Origin: Symsagittifera roscoffensis
Taxonomy: Eukaryota > Xenacoelomorpha > Acoela > Convolutidae
Length of the DNA: 64,000 nucleotides
Direction: 5' to 3'
NCBI RefSeq assembly: GCF_963678635.1
Contig: NC_087062.1
Span: forward strand, 73,377,345 to 73,441,344
This document shows, piece by piece, positions 42,347-53,689 of the stretch. A program made the translations under genes and the position numbers. The notes below the pieces were generated by a model. The model was not told where the DNA came from. It ran no database searches and worked only from the letters and a program-made list of their open reading frames with translations. Positions within the stretch are counted from its first letter, which is position 1; each line of letters opens with the position of its first letter.

Positions 42347-42520
42347 CCAGGAACTAGGCTTTTTTCCCGTGAACAATTTTTCTTGCACATTTGTAATTGA
42401 AATTGATGTTGATCTAATGGCGATTCTTAAAAATTTCAGGCCCTCTCTCTTCTGGCCTGGAGGTGATCTGGTCGCCTTTGCACATAATGGTCTTGATTTC
42501 AAGTACCGTTCGGGCCTTCT
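42347..42520 (+). repeat. Candidate tRNA-derived SINE, copy 3
   Basis: The hairpin module CAGGAACTAGGC...TTTCCCGTG at 42347-42371 is followed by a tRNA-like part at about 42450-42516 (GGCCTGGAGGTGATCTGG, then GCACATAATGGTC resembling a Met-type anticodon arm, then TTCAAGTACC, then GGGCC pairing with the start). 42520-43500 shows no gene. Confidence 0.45.
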
Positions 42521-43507
42521 TTTTTTTTCAGCGTTGAAAGTGAATTTTTTTCGGGGAAAAATTGAATAGTCGGACTATAGTTTGTCGCCTTATGTTTTGT
42601 CGGGTTATTAGCTTGCCGCCACACCACGATTTTGGCTTCGTTGAGCTGCAAGTAGCTTTTATTATAGTCTCCAGATCCTTTATAAATTCTTGTAGTTTTT
42701 TTTAAATGTACTATCCGGGATTATTTTTCTTTTTGTGCTTTTTCGCAACTAGTTTTATTCGGCCTAAATAAATTCGGCTCATGTTTTGTCGCTTTTGCAA
42801 AATTTAATTTGCATTGGTTTAATGATAAAAAGTGATTTTTCTTGTTTCTAACAGATCAGGTCAGTTATAATAGAAAAAATTATATATTCAAACAGTTTAA
42901 TCACTCAAAAATATTTTTGACAATTTTCTTGGCATTTTTCTTTCTGATCAATATTTGTCTAACCACATGTTGTCGTTTTAGTTAACGCTCACAAAACAGT
43001 TTAAAAAATATGCTAGTAATTGTATTTTTTTTTGAGATTGAAGTTTTTATACTTCCAAAAAAAATTTGTAATTTCGTACTTCCAAAACTACAACTTCCCG
43101 TGGTATTTTTTGTGTTCGGATCAGTCGGCAGCTGACCACGTATTTTGGCTTACCGAACAAACCCTCATAAAATACTAAAAGCTTGTCTAAGCTTGGAGTT
43201 GTGTTTTTCAACTGTTCTTCATCTGTTTTTCTGAGATTGAATTTTTTGTTTTTCTAAAAACAAATAGTGATTTTTTATGTTCAATTTTAGACAAAAGTTT
43301 CTTATGACAAAAATGAAAACCACGCAAAAAAAAGAAGAGAAAACTTTTGAATCTTTTCATAATTTTTCTTTACAAAATTCTGAAAAAAATTTAAAACAAC
43401 TTTTATTGCAAAATAAGCGCAGAACGAAAGATCCAAAATTAATATTTTTCATTGTAAAATTAAATTTGGTGAGCCTGAATGTCTTTAAAAAAGTAAGTTT
43501 CTTTATA

Positions 43508-43760
43508 ACGAACTTTACTCGATTGCGTTACTCGCTCGAAGTTAGACGATAATCAAAAACATTTCAAACCGGTTTTTCTCGACGGAAAATTTTATTGTCC
43601 ATTAGAATCACAACTGAAGGGATTTTAAAATGTTATGTCACTCAAACTAGTCCGATGATTGTTTTTAGTATGTATTTTTGCGCGGAAAGCAAAAAAAAAA
43701 CATTCAAATACAAAGTTCCTCCTCATGTTCAAAGGTCCCAATACTATTAATTATACTGTC
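43508..43760. repeat. Dispersed repeat, pair with 56500-56700
   Basis: Shared blocks: GTTACTCGCTCGAA, ATTTCAAACCGGTTTTTCTC, and CAAAGTTCCTCCTCAT followed by TTCAAA. The copy at 56500 carries the same blocks in the same order and orientation. Confidence 0.55.
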
Positions 43761-43917
43761 ACTGGAGCTAAACTATATCGGGTTGCTTACCGAGCGGACG
43801 CAATGAAATTGTTTAGCTCTATGCAGAGTAGACCAGGTCTATTTTTTTCAAGAAAAATATAGAATTTTTCATTAATGTTTCTTTTTCGTTTTTTCAAAGT
43901 GTCGTTAATCACACTTC

Positions 43918-43985
43918 TCTATTTCTCTATTTCTTTCCTTCTTTCTTTCTTTCTTTCATTCTTTCTTTCTTTCTTTCTTTCTTTT
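43918..43985. repeat. (CTTT)n microsatellite
   Basis: About 68 bp of CTTT units with a few interruptions. Confidence 0.95.
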
Positions 43986-44103
43986 GTATTGTGGCTGCTT
44001 TTTTGGAAAAACCTTGAATTTGAAAATTACCAGATAACTTACAGAGTTAAAGAGCAGGCCAAATTTTCAAGACTTTGCCCTGATTCCAGATGTTCGTTTG
44101 CAA

Positions 44104-44531
44104 TGAACATGGAACAAACTGAACGAACAATCATTTCGATCACCAAATTTCGTTTGCAAAAAAAAGTTGTTTTATTCAGTTTGTTCCATCTTAGTCGCGC
44201 AATTTAAAATTACAAACAAGACGGCTCGTATCAGGGCAAAACGTCAAATGTTCAACTGCCTTTAAGGTCTATGGAGCAGTAATAGCATGAAAAAGTTAAA
44301 TGTAATAAAATAAAACGAAAATAAAACAAACTGAATGAACAATTGTTTCGATCATCGAATTTCGTTTGCAAAAAACATTGTTGTATTCAGTTTGTTCCAT
44401 CCTAGTTGCGCAATTTCAAAGTAGAAACAAGACGGTTCGTATCAGGGCGAAGCGTCGAATATTCTGACTGTCTTTTAAGGTCTATGGAGCAGTAATAACA
44501 TGAAAAAAGTTATATGTAATAAAATAAAACG
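44104..44531. repeat. Two tandem units of about 215 bp
   Basis: 44104-44320 and 44321-44531 are diverged tandem copies. Each contains an inverted pair AACAAACTGAA / TTCAGTTTGTTCC about 55 bp apart, then CGTATCAGGGC and GGTCTATGGAGCAGTAAT. The right unit is the end of the inverted 18487-type element. Confidence 0.7.
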
Positions 44532-44937
44532 AACTTTTTTTTCAATTTGAGATTTTCTACAAAAACTCTCCCCCCACTCATCATATAAATTACAAAGTGA
44601 GATTTTCCTGTGAATAGTCTTCTTCAACCAATTTGAAACGATTTCTAAGACAGATTAAATCTCCGCTTACGCGTTAAAAGCGCAAAATATATCGCGCGTT
44701 AATAGTCACAAATTGGCCAAAATGGCAACTTTTAAACACTCATAACTTCACAAAAAAATGATCACAGGTAAAATATCTTTTCAAATTTAAGCTCAAGACA
44801 ACAATAGTTTTTGAATGAAATAGAAAAATTGCCGTCAAAAGTGGCTAGTTACAAAGCCGAAATTTTCTGAAGAAAAAAAACCCTGCTCGAGCACAAATAT
44901 TCCGTTACTTTCATTATGAAAGTCGGAACAAAAAACC
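44207..44937 (-). mobile_element. Second full copy of the 18487-type repeat, inverted
   Basis: The reverse complement shows the same blocks in the same order as 18487-19030, including the terminal hairpin (TTCCGACTTTCATAATGAAAG) and the ACGCGCGATATAT and ACGCGTAAGCGGAG core. It ends about 90 bp before the last aquaporin exon. Confidence 0.75.
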
Positions 44938-45024
44938 AATTTTAGATTGTTTCAAATTGAAATCCACAGATCAAAAAGGCACATCATATAGTTCCATGTA
45001 ATTTTTTTGATCTTGGAATTTTAG

Positions 45025-45183
45025 TTGCCGTACACTGGATGTGCATTGAATCCGGCTCGAGCCACTGGACCAGCTTTGGTCTGTGCCAAAAACCTGAACT
45101 TTATCTGGATTTATTGGATCACAGGCTACGTAGGTGCCTTCATGGGTTGTGTGGTCTACTGGTTTTTGAGTTACTGGAGCTAA
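45025..45183 (+). CDS. Aquaporin, last exon with intact second NPA box
   Basis: It follows the acceptor TTGGAATTTTAG and encodes LPYTGCALNPARATGPALVC (loop E with NPA and the selectivity-filter Arg), then NFIWIYWITGYVGAFMGCVV and YWFLSYWS before TAA. This is the classic aquaporin helix 6 and C terminus, with a very short cytoplasmic tail. Confidence 0.9.
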   Translation: MPYTGCALNPARATGPALVCAKNLNFIWIYWITGYVGAFMGCVVYWFLSYWS

Positions 45184-45440
45184 ACTATTCACATGGAACG
45201 AACATTCTAGAAAAAGTTGTGGCATCAAGTTCTAGTAAAGATCAACTGATCGTAATCAGGCTTATTCTTCCTTTTTCATTGCTTATGTATTAAATTTTGG
45301 TTGAAACACTTTCTAAAAACTGCATCCGATGATTCATGATGGCAGATTTAATAGCTAAAATATTAATTAACCAAAAGCAAATCAGTAAACATAAAGCGAC
45401 ATTTTTTTCAGATTAACAAGAGTAACGGAAGTTATCATAC

Positions 45441-45446
45441 AATAAA
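45441..45446 (+). terminator. poly(A) signal AATAAA
   Basis: AATAAA 258 nt after the aquaporin stop; an ATTAAA lies nearer, at about 45289. 45450-46640 contains no gene I can support. Confidence 0.4.
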
Positions 45447-46649
45447 AAACCCATTGAATTGATTTTGTCTTAATAAAAAAAACAATTGAAAAAAGACGGC
45501 TCGTCTACCCAGAGTTGACGAAATTTTACCAGACCAACCTTTTCTCAGAAAACAAATAAAGGTCTTTTATCAGACTTTTTATGTAACTGTCTTAATTGGG
45601 ACACGTAGTCGGACAAAGACAATGTTTTTTTTTGGTGTTCAAGCACAAGTTTTTGCGTCATAACAATTCTGTAAATAGGAAACCTAACATAATATTTTGT
45701 GTAAAAAAGAACAGCGGAGTCAGTATTCATTACTTATGGCAATTCAAGCTGGAAAATACAGCGCTTGTAATCGGCGAGTTATTGTAGTGGTCTACAAAAA
45801 GGCAATTAGATGTCCTTTCTGAAAAAAATCTGGCGCCGTTGCGCAGACTTCGGACTTTTGTTGTTTTATATCACTTGAAATTTATAATAATTTTATATAC
45901 CCAGTTTAACAGTTGCATCAATTTTCTGGGTGAGTTAAACAGTTTTTTGAGAACTATTTTTGCCTTAAAACTTGCCAATTTTTTCAAATTATGAAAGCCA
46001 GTTCTGTAAAGTGGGAAAGTGAGTTGTATTGTTTCTTACAAACATTCCCAAGATTAAAAAATTGGAGGTTTTTTTCAAAAAGTTTCATGATGAACTTTTG
46101 CGTAGCATCGTGAACATTTCAAATATAGTTGGATCCCCTATGGTACAGTGTAACGACCCCCCCCCCCCCCGCTATTAAGAACAAATCGAACAGTTAAGTT
46201 AAGCATATACGATTTCTATAGTATCTTGTAATGAAATCGACCCCTCACTCTAAATAATGCAAAAAGGGAGAAATATTCAACAACGTCCACAATTTTTATT
46301 TTTAAAATGAGAATCTAATCGATTGATTGCGCTCGCTGCGAGCTATAAAAAGGAATCAATGAAATCATAAGGCAACAATTCTTAACGGGTGGCAATTTGT
46401 TACAGGCGACAATTCGTAACAAGGCTTTGGCACATCCTGGCTTATATTGAATTTCAAGTTCTTGTGACATTTTCTGAATTCAAATTTATAGAAAGTATGT
46501 CATCGTGAAAGCACAATTTAAAAACCTTATGAGATTCTTACAAGAACCTTAGAAGAATTTCAATTACTGTTCGAAATATAAAAACTTCAATACAATTTAT
46601 AGAAATCTAAAACAACTCAAATTTCTAAAAACCGTGTTTTAAACTTCAT

Positions 46650-47527
46650 TCTGACGCAGTGATTGCACACATCTCGCAAAAAAACCAGAACTTGAATAAA
46701 ATCATAAATCTTTACAACAGAATGAAAACTTTTCAGGATTTTGAATTTCAACATGAACTTAAACTGTGTAAGACATTTTATAGGAATCAGTCAAAAGTCA
46801 CAACTCAAAAACCCCACTTTTGGTCTCAAATCCGATGCAGTGAGCACAACTTTAACCTGCCTGGTTATTGAAATCATGGGAGACTTTTTTTCCAAAGGTT
46901 GAACTGGTTGAGAAAGTATGTGACAGTTCGTAACAAGTACAATTCCATATTCACGCCCTCTTTTTCCTCTCGTGTCAAACATAAGCGCTCAAGAGCGAGT
47001 GTTCGAACGCTTGTGCTACTACTCCTACCATTTTTATAGTTTATAGTTTATCAGATTGAATCGATTGACATGAGCAGGAGCGATAAGCAGGCATTTTCGT
47101 GTCACTTAAGTTTTTTTAGCTGAAAAAATCTTAATATATCGTATTTTCTTCAAGAAATTATTTTTAGACACGTCGAATTTGTTTATGGATTTAATCAATA
47201 GAGAAACGCTTGACAATATTTTACACATGAAAAAACACTTTCTCAATTAATTCAACTTTGGAAAAAAGTCTCCCATGATTTCAATAATCAGGCAGATTAA
47301 GATTGCTCTCACTGCATCCGATTTGAGATCAAAAGTGGGGTGATTGAATTGTGAGTTTTGACTTATTCTTAAAAAATGTTTTAAGCTCTTAGGTTTCATA
47401 GTGAAAATCAAAATTCTGAAAACTTCTTTTAGACTTTGAGTGTCTGTTGTAATGATGTAATATTTTTTTAAAATGTCCGATTCTTTTTGCGATAAGTCTA
47501 CAATCACCGCGTCAAAAAGAAGCGAAA
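46650..47527. mobile_element. Foldback element with arms of about 265-295 bp
   Basis: 46650-46913 and 47233-47527 are inverted copies: GGTTATTGAAATCATGGGAG and its reverse complement mark the inner ends, ACGCAGTGATTG / CAATCACCGCGT the outer ends, and the blocks between keep their order. The spacer of about 320 bp has no ORF of note. Confidence 0.7.
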
Positions 47528-47739
47528 TTTTTTAATTCCCAAAAACATCAAAATGAAAACTTTAAATTCTAAAAAACGTCTGGTTTTTTTGCAAAAAAAC
47601 ACTTGTTTACGTGATTTCCAGCAATTTTTATACCTTAAGGCAATTTTAATCGTTTGTATCGACACGTATCAAATTTTGAAAAAAAAATCAAAATTTCGTA
47701 AAAAATGAAATTCAGTTCAAACATGGAGTGGCATAGATG

Positions 47740-47820
47740 TTTCATCGATGTCGCATCAAGGTATCTAAACTTTATCAAAATAGATGTCACATCGGTGAAA
47801 CATCGATGTCACATCAATGT
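47740..47820. repeat. Short GATGTCACATC/GATGTTTCATC tandem
   Basis: Five or so variants of an 11-nt phrase (GATGTTTCATC, GATGTCGCATC, GATGTCACATC, GAAACATC) within 80 bp. Confidence 0.5.
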
Positions 47821-47892
47821 TTGTTAATAATTAGGGTAAAAAAATTAACAATCCCTGAAACATATCAAAATGATGCAATAACAATCAGTGGC

Positions 47893-48185
47893 GGATCTAG
47901 GATTTTCTCGAGGGGGAGGTGGATTTTCAAAAAAAAATCAAAAATTTTGACGACCCCTTTTTCTAGGTTGAACAAATTGATTTTCCGAGCTCTCCTAAAG
48001 CATTAAAAAGATGCTGTTGTGGCCAAATTTTCAGCCCCATAGGTAAAGTTTTTAAAAAACAGATCAGAAAAGCTGTTTTTGGGCACTTTTTGGAAAATTT
48101 TGACAAAAAAATGCGTTTTTTTGCCCCCCCCCTTCCCTCAAAGTTACTATATATTGCCCCCCCCCCTCCCCTCAAAGTTATTATA
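47893..48185. mobile_element. Fragment of hAT-type MITE
   Basis: It begins CAGTGGCGGATCTAGGATTT as in the 38971 element and shares the TTTTTGGGCACTTTTT and AAAATGCGTTTTTT blocks. The right terminus is lost in C-rich tandem sequence. Confidence 0.65.
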
Positions 48186-48354
48186 TATCGGCGTCAACTA
48201 TATATTGTTGAAAACGTACTCCGAAAAGTAGACCTTCAGACATATTGAAAACAAGTCGCGGGTAATCATTGAAACAACTGCGGACAAATGAAATTTATCT
48301 CACATGAAAGTTGTCTAGAATTTCTAAACCGGTGTGGTTGATTCGATGGAATCC

Positions 48355-48690
48355 CTCATACGCGAAGGACCGAATACGAGAAAAGAAAAATCAGCCAATC
48401 AGATTTCAGTAATCTAAAATTTGGAAAGAAAGTAAACATTTCCAGGGACTGGAGTATTGATATTGGCCGAATATAAAAACGGCAGAAAAATTCAAAATTT
48501 TCAAATTTTCAAATTGGGACAAATTTAATATTTCAAGGGTTTCGCAATGAAAGAAGAAAAATATTGCTTTATTTAATTCATTTTAATTGAATAACAATTG
48601 CTTATTTTTAGAAATTGACTTTCGGCTAATTTTATCTTCGGTCCTTGTCCTACAAGTTTTTTTTCGCCCATTCGGTCCTTCGCGCATGAG
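48355..48690. mobile_element. MITE with 21-bp inverted ends, about 336 bp
   Basis: The left end CTCATACGCGAAGGACCGAA and the right end TTCGGTCCTTCGCGCATGAG are inverted with one mismatch. The interior is AT-rich without an ORF. No target duplication could be fixed. 48700-49560 shows no gene. Confidence 0.65.
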
Positions 48691-49559
48691 AATAGCCACC
48701 GTTGATTTGACGAACTTAGATTGATTTGACAATTTTATTTAAGAATAGTTGATTTTTTTTGCCCAAAATAGTAAATAACAAAAGAAAAATGACAGCTAAT
48801 AAAAAATCACAACCTTTCAGCTGGATGGAAAAAAGAACCAGCATCATGATTGCTGGAGGTTAATAAAAAAACAGTAAATATTTCCGATTGTCCGATTCTA
48901 ACCTCAAAGAAAAAGATAGGATACCATGACTGAAGGATGACACAATGCTTGCGATGAAAAACCGGGGGCATTTTGGGGCAGGCATTGTCGGTTGCCGCAT
49001 GGATACGCAACTTAAGCCTAACATCGCACAAAAAATTTGTGGGAAGAAATCGATTTGAATAGGTTATATCGGCAAAGTTTTTTCGACATTATAATCAATT
49101 TTCATGACCCATTTTACCATGGCGATAATTGTTTTAGGGGAGTTTAACCGATTAGGTTCAAAATTCCAAAACCTAGTAATCTATTAGAATTTAATCTCGA
49201 TTTCAATATAACGAAGAAAACGTCAGGGTCATCCGAATTTATATTTACATTTCAAACTAAAGTGTTCATCTAATTTTTTGTTCGTCTTGATCACCAATTA
49301 GCGTGGGAACTTTCATCTTTCATGTCACCAGCTAAAGATTTATTATTTATTTATGAAACTGCATGTCTGTCGACAAATTTTACTCATAAAAACAAGTTGC
49401 TATAGATCTTGTTCGTTTTATCTTCTTTTTTAAAAAACTTTGATAGCAGAACGGATCTCAACTCCAGCTGGAGTTGGTCTTGAGATTGTACAACGTTGAC
49501 CATAGGCCAATAAAGCCTAGCAACATGACACAATAAACAGAAAAAAAAGAGCTCATTGA

Positions 49560-52079
49560 ACATACCACGATACTGGCTTAATATAAGGCGGAACCAATGG
49601 TCAAAGGCTCAAAGTGATGATAGGGTTTCAATTGGCCTCAATAGATAGACCTCAAAGAACAATTCTGGATACGACCAAAAAATCCAGAGAACCACCATTT
49701 TTGATTCTGGAGGAGAAGATAACAGGCGAAACAAACTCTGAGAAGAAAGACCTAGAACAAAAAATTTGGGAAAAACGGGTTAACTACGAGATCAAAAAGC
49801 AAAAACTAGACAACAAAGGTATGCTGTGTGGCATAGTTCATTGAGTTAAATATATCCCTCCTAGGCCGAGAGGTACTAGTCCAGCAGAGACAGTGGAAAC
49901 CAGTTAAAGACCTACGAACTATCTCGATAAGATTCTCGTGGAAGTAACTAGAAAACAACTTCGTAAAGGAGGAAGTTGTCTCTTTCAAAAGAAACAACTT
50001 CAATTGTCAGGTGCGAAAAACGGGCAAATCACTGAAACAATTCCACTCAAGTTCGGTGGCATTAGCATCGAAAACGGTATGCAGAGACCGCGAAGAAGAG
50101 TGTGTCCGAGATAGATTTCTCTCACGAATGTTAAACAAAAAATGGACTAGCTCCCTACAAAGAAAAGAACACTGGAAGATGCATATGGCTCTGCGTTACG
50201 GCGAGATTGAGCAATCAAATACAATAGAACAATAAATCATCATATCCAAGGGCAGAATCATATCCAGAAACTCATTAAGAAAACAGATTTGATGAGTTGT
50301 GTAAATCCACGAAATTTGGAGGCAGTCGACGGGAACATACACCTAAAATCCATATATTTAAAAAAAAACACTCACAGGGACAACAATTGGAATAAAAAAG
50401 ATCTGACGGCAAAAAACAGTGCTACAAATGCAGTAACCCGTTTACAATTGAATGCCTACAAGTGTGCCCGGCGAAGGACAACTTTGCTCTAACTCCGCTA
50501 GAGGAGGGCAACAAACTTTAATTACAACAAACTTTAACGAACAAGGCGAGGACGCAAAATGGACTCACATACACACACATAGATTCACGTAGATAAAATG
50601 GACTCAGTGGTTCCAGCAACCGCATATTAAAAAGCTTGACATGCTACGACGGGGCATACGTAATTTTGTTGGGCAGACTCATTCAACCAATTAAATCAAG
50701 TGGATGGACACTATATTTGGCGTCACTCAAAATGGTAGATGGGCATAGAGTCATTATAGTAGGACACATATCTTATCAAAAAATGGAATTAAACTGCAAC
50801 AAGAAAAACCAGTATAACAGTTGGTTCTCAGCTTTCATTCAAAAATTGACTCAGAAACCTTAGTTGAAACTTGGGTCAAAAAACCATCAAGCATTTTCAG
50901 GACATTTGTTAGATTGAAAAACTACCCTGCAAAATCTGATTTAGGAAAACAATACAGATCAAAACAACAAAAAGTATTAGGAGTACCATTCCATCTTCTG
51001 GAGAGTGTGGTACAGGAAGTAAACAATCTTATAATTGAAGAAGTTACCAAAAAGCTCAAAAAATTCACCGACAAGCCGTGGTTGAACCCGATAACAATCA
51101 CAGTGGTAAAAAAATAATCGATCCAATATCAGGAAACAGTATAAGGAAAGAGGGAAATTTATTTCTCAAGCTGCAACCAAAGAGTATAGGAGTGTCAGCT
51201 AACTAGAAGAAAAAGTGATAGGGACGTATCAATTCCAAAGATCTTCTAGGGCCTAACAGATATGCCGAAAAAGTTCCAAAAAGTAAAAAAAAATTCTACT
51301 TGACAGACTGCAAAAACACTTTTGCCTTTCTAGATGTTATACTAGCAGTAACAAAAAAGAAAAAAATTGGAGCACCAGGGGGTGCTAAAGTGGGTTCTAG
51401 GAAAACTATACCATGAAAACTCAGGCAAGGACAAAATGCCGATTTGTATTTAAAAAATCTTCAACCACCAAAAAAGTCTAAACAGATAAAGAGCTTCCTG
51501 AATTTCATACACCATCTGACAATACATATTAAAAACACGGTGCTTATTAGGTATCTGCTACAGTCAGTGAAAAGATTCGCTCGAATGGGAAGACATTCAT
51601 CAAAGTATGTTCGAACGTAGTAGACTACCCGTAGTAGCTTATATAACCGAAAACAGACAATTCGATCAAATTAAGAAAAATAGAATGGGGTGCCCAGCCT
51701 CAACAGAAGGCCTAGGCGGGGCACTAAATCAGTATTCCTTTGAAAATTGGGTACAAACTTGGTATTCTCCATGATTCTTAAGACACATACAAGAATAAGT
51801 ACTCGACCAAAGAATTAGAACTAGTAGGAATAGTTTGATCGGTGCGAAACAAACTCTTCAAATACTATCTGTATGGTGTTTTTCTAATATTTACCGGCCA
51901 TCGAGTTTTTTTGGGTTCATTACACTCATCCAAAAAGTAAAACACCGTCTCATGAAAGCTAACTACATAGATTGAAAGACTACTCTTCCTAACTTTTGAC
52001 ATTAGGCAATTGGCCAGATTTAAAATGGAACTAAATGACAACTACACTTAAAGAGGCTCTTTCAACAAGGTGCTACCAG
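49560..52079 (+). mobile_element. Decayed Ty3/Gypsy-like LTR retrotransposon internal region
   Basis: Broken pol pieces lie in order. A segment at 50821-51117 ends in a reverse-transcriptase-entry pattern (PWLNPITITVVKK, compare SPWASPVVLVKKK). Further RT-like fragments follow. Near 51800 an RNase H start reads TKELELVGIV then FKYYLYGVFLIFTGHRVFL, the usual Ty3 RNase H pattern. Stops and frame changes are frequent, so it is inactive. The right side is cut at 52079 by the LTR of another element. The left boundary is uncertain. Confidence 0.6.
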
Positions 52080-52357
52080 TGTGATATTCCCTAAGTTTAT
52101 CTGAAAACTGAAATAATAAAACAGTTGAATTAATAGTAAAGTTAAATAAGTAGATATGGATCATTGAATAGAAGGTAACTATAATCTTGCAATAGCTAAC
52201 GAAGAGTGATTCTTGGTTTTAGCACCATCAAGCTGTTAGAAGAATAGACATGATTGGCAGGTCTTTAATTCGCATTAACCAATTGATCTCTAACATGATG
52301 ATGCATAGTTCATTTATTACGTCCTCTATCCTAGGTGGTCAACTCACTACCACCACA
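52080..52357 (-). repeat. Candidate LTR of a - strand retrotransposon, 278 bp
   Basis: Read on the - strand it begins TGTGGTGGTAG and ends GAATATCACA, so it has TG...CA ends with a TGTG/CACA inverted terminus. A polypurine tract precedes it. It abuts the decayed Ty3-like element, so it probably inserted there. Only one LTR is visible. Confidence 0.5.
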
Positions 52358-52369
52358 TTTCCCCTCTCG
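52358..52369 (-). other. Polypurine tract
   Basis: CGAGAGGGGAAA on the - strand directly before the LTR, where plus-strand DNA synthesis is primed in LTR elements. Confidence 0.5.
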
Positions 52370-52447
52370 AAAATATCAGACAACGTATGAAATTCAGTCA
52401 CAGGTTCACAGAAAACAATTTAATCAATGAGTTTAAAAGTTTAAGTA

Positions 52448-53491
52448 TCAGAGAGTTTTTTTTCCTTTTACTTGTTCCGGCTTATTAGTCGCGAACGTTG
52501 GTCTCCTTAGTTTCCTCCTCGGTGATGGTGACGGTGTATTTCCTGGTGACGACGGAATATCTCCCGGTGAAAATGAACTCGTTTGCAGTCCCGATTTCCC
52601 CTCAATGTTTTTGACTGAATGTTTTAGTGGGCTTTCAAAGAACTGTGTCTGCCGCTTACTTCTGCCCGACGACCTTGAACTGCTCGAGAATTGTGAGTCC
52701 TTATCTCCTTCACCGCTCTTTTTCTCTTTCCTTTTCTCTGGTCTCGTATTGTCTGCTGTTTTGGTTTCCTCCGATCTCTTTTCCGCTACTCCTGAAGTTG
52801 TCCCTATCTTCGCATCCGTCTTTCCTTCCTTACTCTGTGAAGTAATTATCTTCTCCGTTTCTGTCAATTGCTGACCTTCCTCTGGATTGCTTTGCGTTTT
52901 ATTCTTCTCTGTTATTGGTACCGAGGATATTGGACAGTCAATTCTCTCTAATGCCTGGCTCGTACCCTGCACCTCCTTTGTTGAGACAGGCACTACGGAA
53001 ATCGGGCATTCTTCTGTCGTTTTTGCGACCTCGTGCTCTGGAGAACTACTTGAGGACATAGTCAGGTCGATTATCCAACCGCCTGGAATTCCTCGTAGTA
53101 CGTTTGGCGACGCTATGTATCTGTATGCTAGAGTTGGCGGATTCTTCTTTGCTTTCTTCGTCAATGAGGAATGTAACTTCATCGTCTTGGCTTGCAGTCT
53201 GTCCAATTTTGCGAATGGCCCCTCCTTGTTCTCTACATCTGAGTTCTCTGTCGACGTTGAAACCGGCAAAATATCTGGTCTTGGCAAGATGTGTACTGGT
53301 CTATTTGGTCCACTTGAACTGCACTGGTGTAATGGCCTCCTCGGTGTGCTTGCGGCTGGTGTCCTTGTACCTAAATCTGAACAGTATACTGACTTGAATT
53401 TCGGTTTAAGCGATATGTGGTTCTCTGGCCACGGAATTGCAACCACGAACCAAGAAAAGCTCTCCGCAACCAGCGCGGCCGACGCAACCAC
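52448..53491 (-). CDS. Unknown 347-aa ORF, probably 3' part of an LTR element
   Basis: An open frame on the - strand, GC-richer than its surroundings, ending about 80 nt before the polypurine tract and LTR. The start shown is a GTG because the frame has no early ATG; it is open a few codons further, so this is probably the tail of a longer product or a truncated copy. The N-terminal 30 residues are hydrophobic (VVASAALVAESFSWFVVAIP). A basic patch follows at about 95-130 (SSLTKKAKKNPPTLAYRYI), then GIPGGWIIDL. The C-terminal half is low-complexity Ser/Thr/Lys/Glu-rich with a basic end (SPRRKLRRPTF). No protease, RT or integrase motif is visible. Retroelement origin rests on its position before the tract and LTR. 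A host gene is the alternative. Confidence 0.45.
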   Translation of the reverse strand: MVASAALVAESFSWFVVAIPWPENHISLKPKFKSVYCSDLGTRTPAASTPRRPLHQCSSSGPNRPVHILPRPDILPVSTSTENSDVENKEGPFAKLDRLQAKTMKLHSSLTKKAKKNPPTLAYRYIASPNVLRGIPGGWIIDLTMSSSSSPEHEVAKTTEECPISVVPVSTKEVQGTSQALERIDCPISSVPITEKNKTQSNPEEGQQLTETEKIITSQSKEGKTDAKIGTTSGVAEKRSEETKTADNTRPEKRKEKKSGEGDKDSQFSSSSRSSGRSKRQTQFFESPLKHSVKNIEGKSGLQTSSFSPGDIPSSPGNTPSPSPRRKLRRPTFATNKPEQVKGKKTL

Positions 53492-53689
53492 TAACGAGAC
53501 CGAAGTAAAATTTCACGAGGGGTTTTTTGAAAAACAAATCACGTAAATTGATTGGTGGGCAAAAACTATGACAGAAGTATGACAAGCGCAATTTCTAAAA
53601 CAAAAACAGACTAATTTAATTGCTTGAGTAAAAACAATCCAGGGCAGGAAATAGTTTATAATTGATTCGAATTTTACTTGTACTCGGGT

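Noticed and set aside
45039-45293. 84-codon + strand ORF
   Set aside because: Frame shadow over the last aquaporin exon, which reads in a different frame with NPAR and ends at 45183.
52605-53546. Long + strand ORFs (89-219 codons)
   Set aside because: They are opposite to the 347-aa - strand ORF next to an LTR; no motif supports them. The choice of strand rests on the polypurine tract and LTR.
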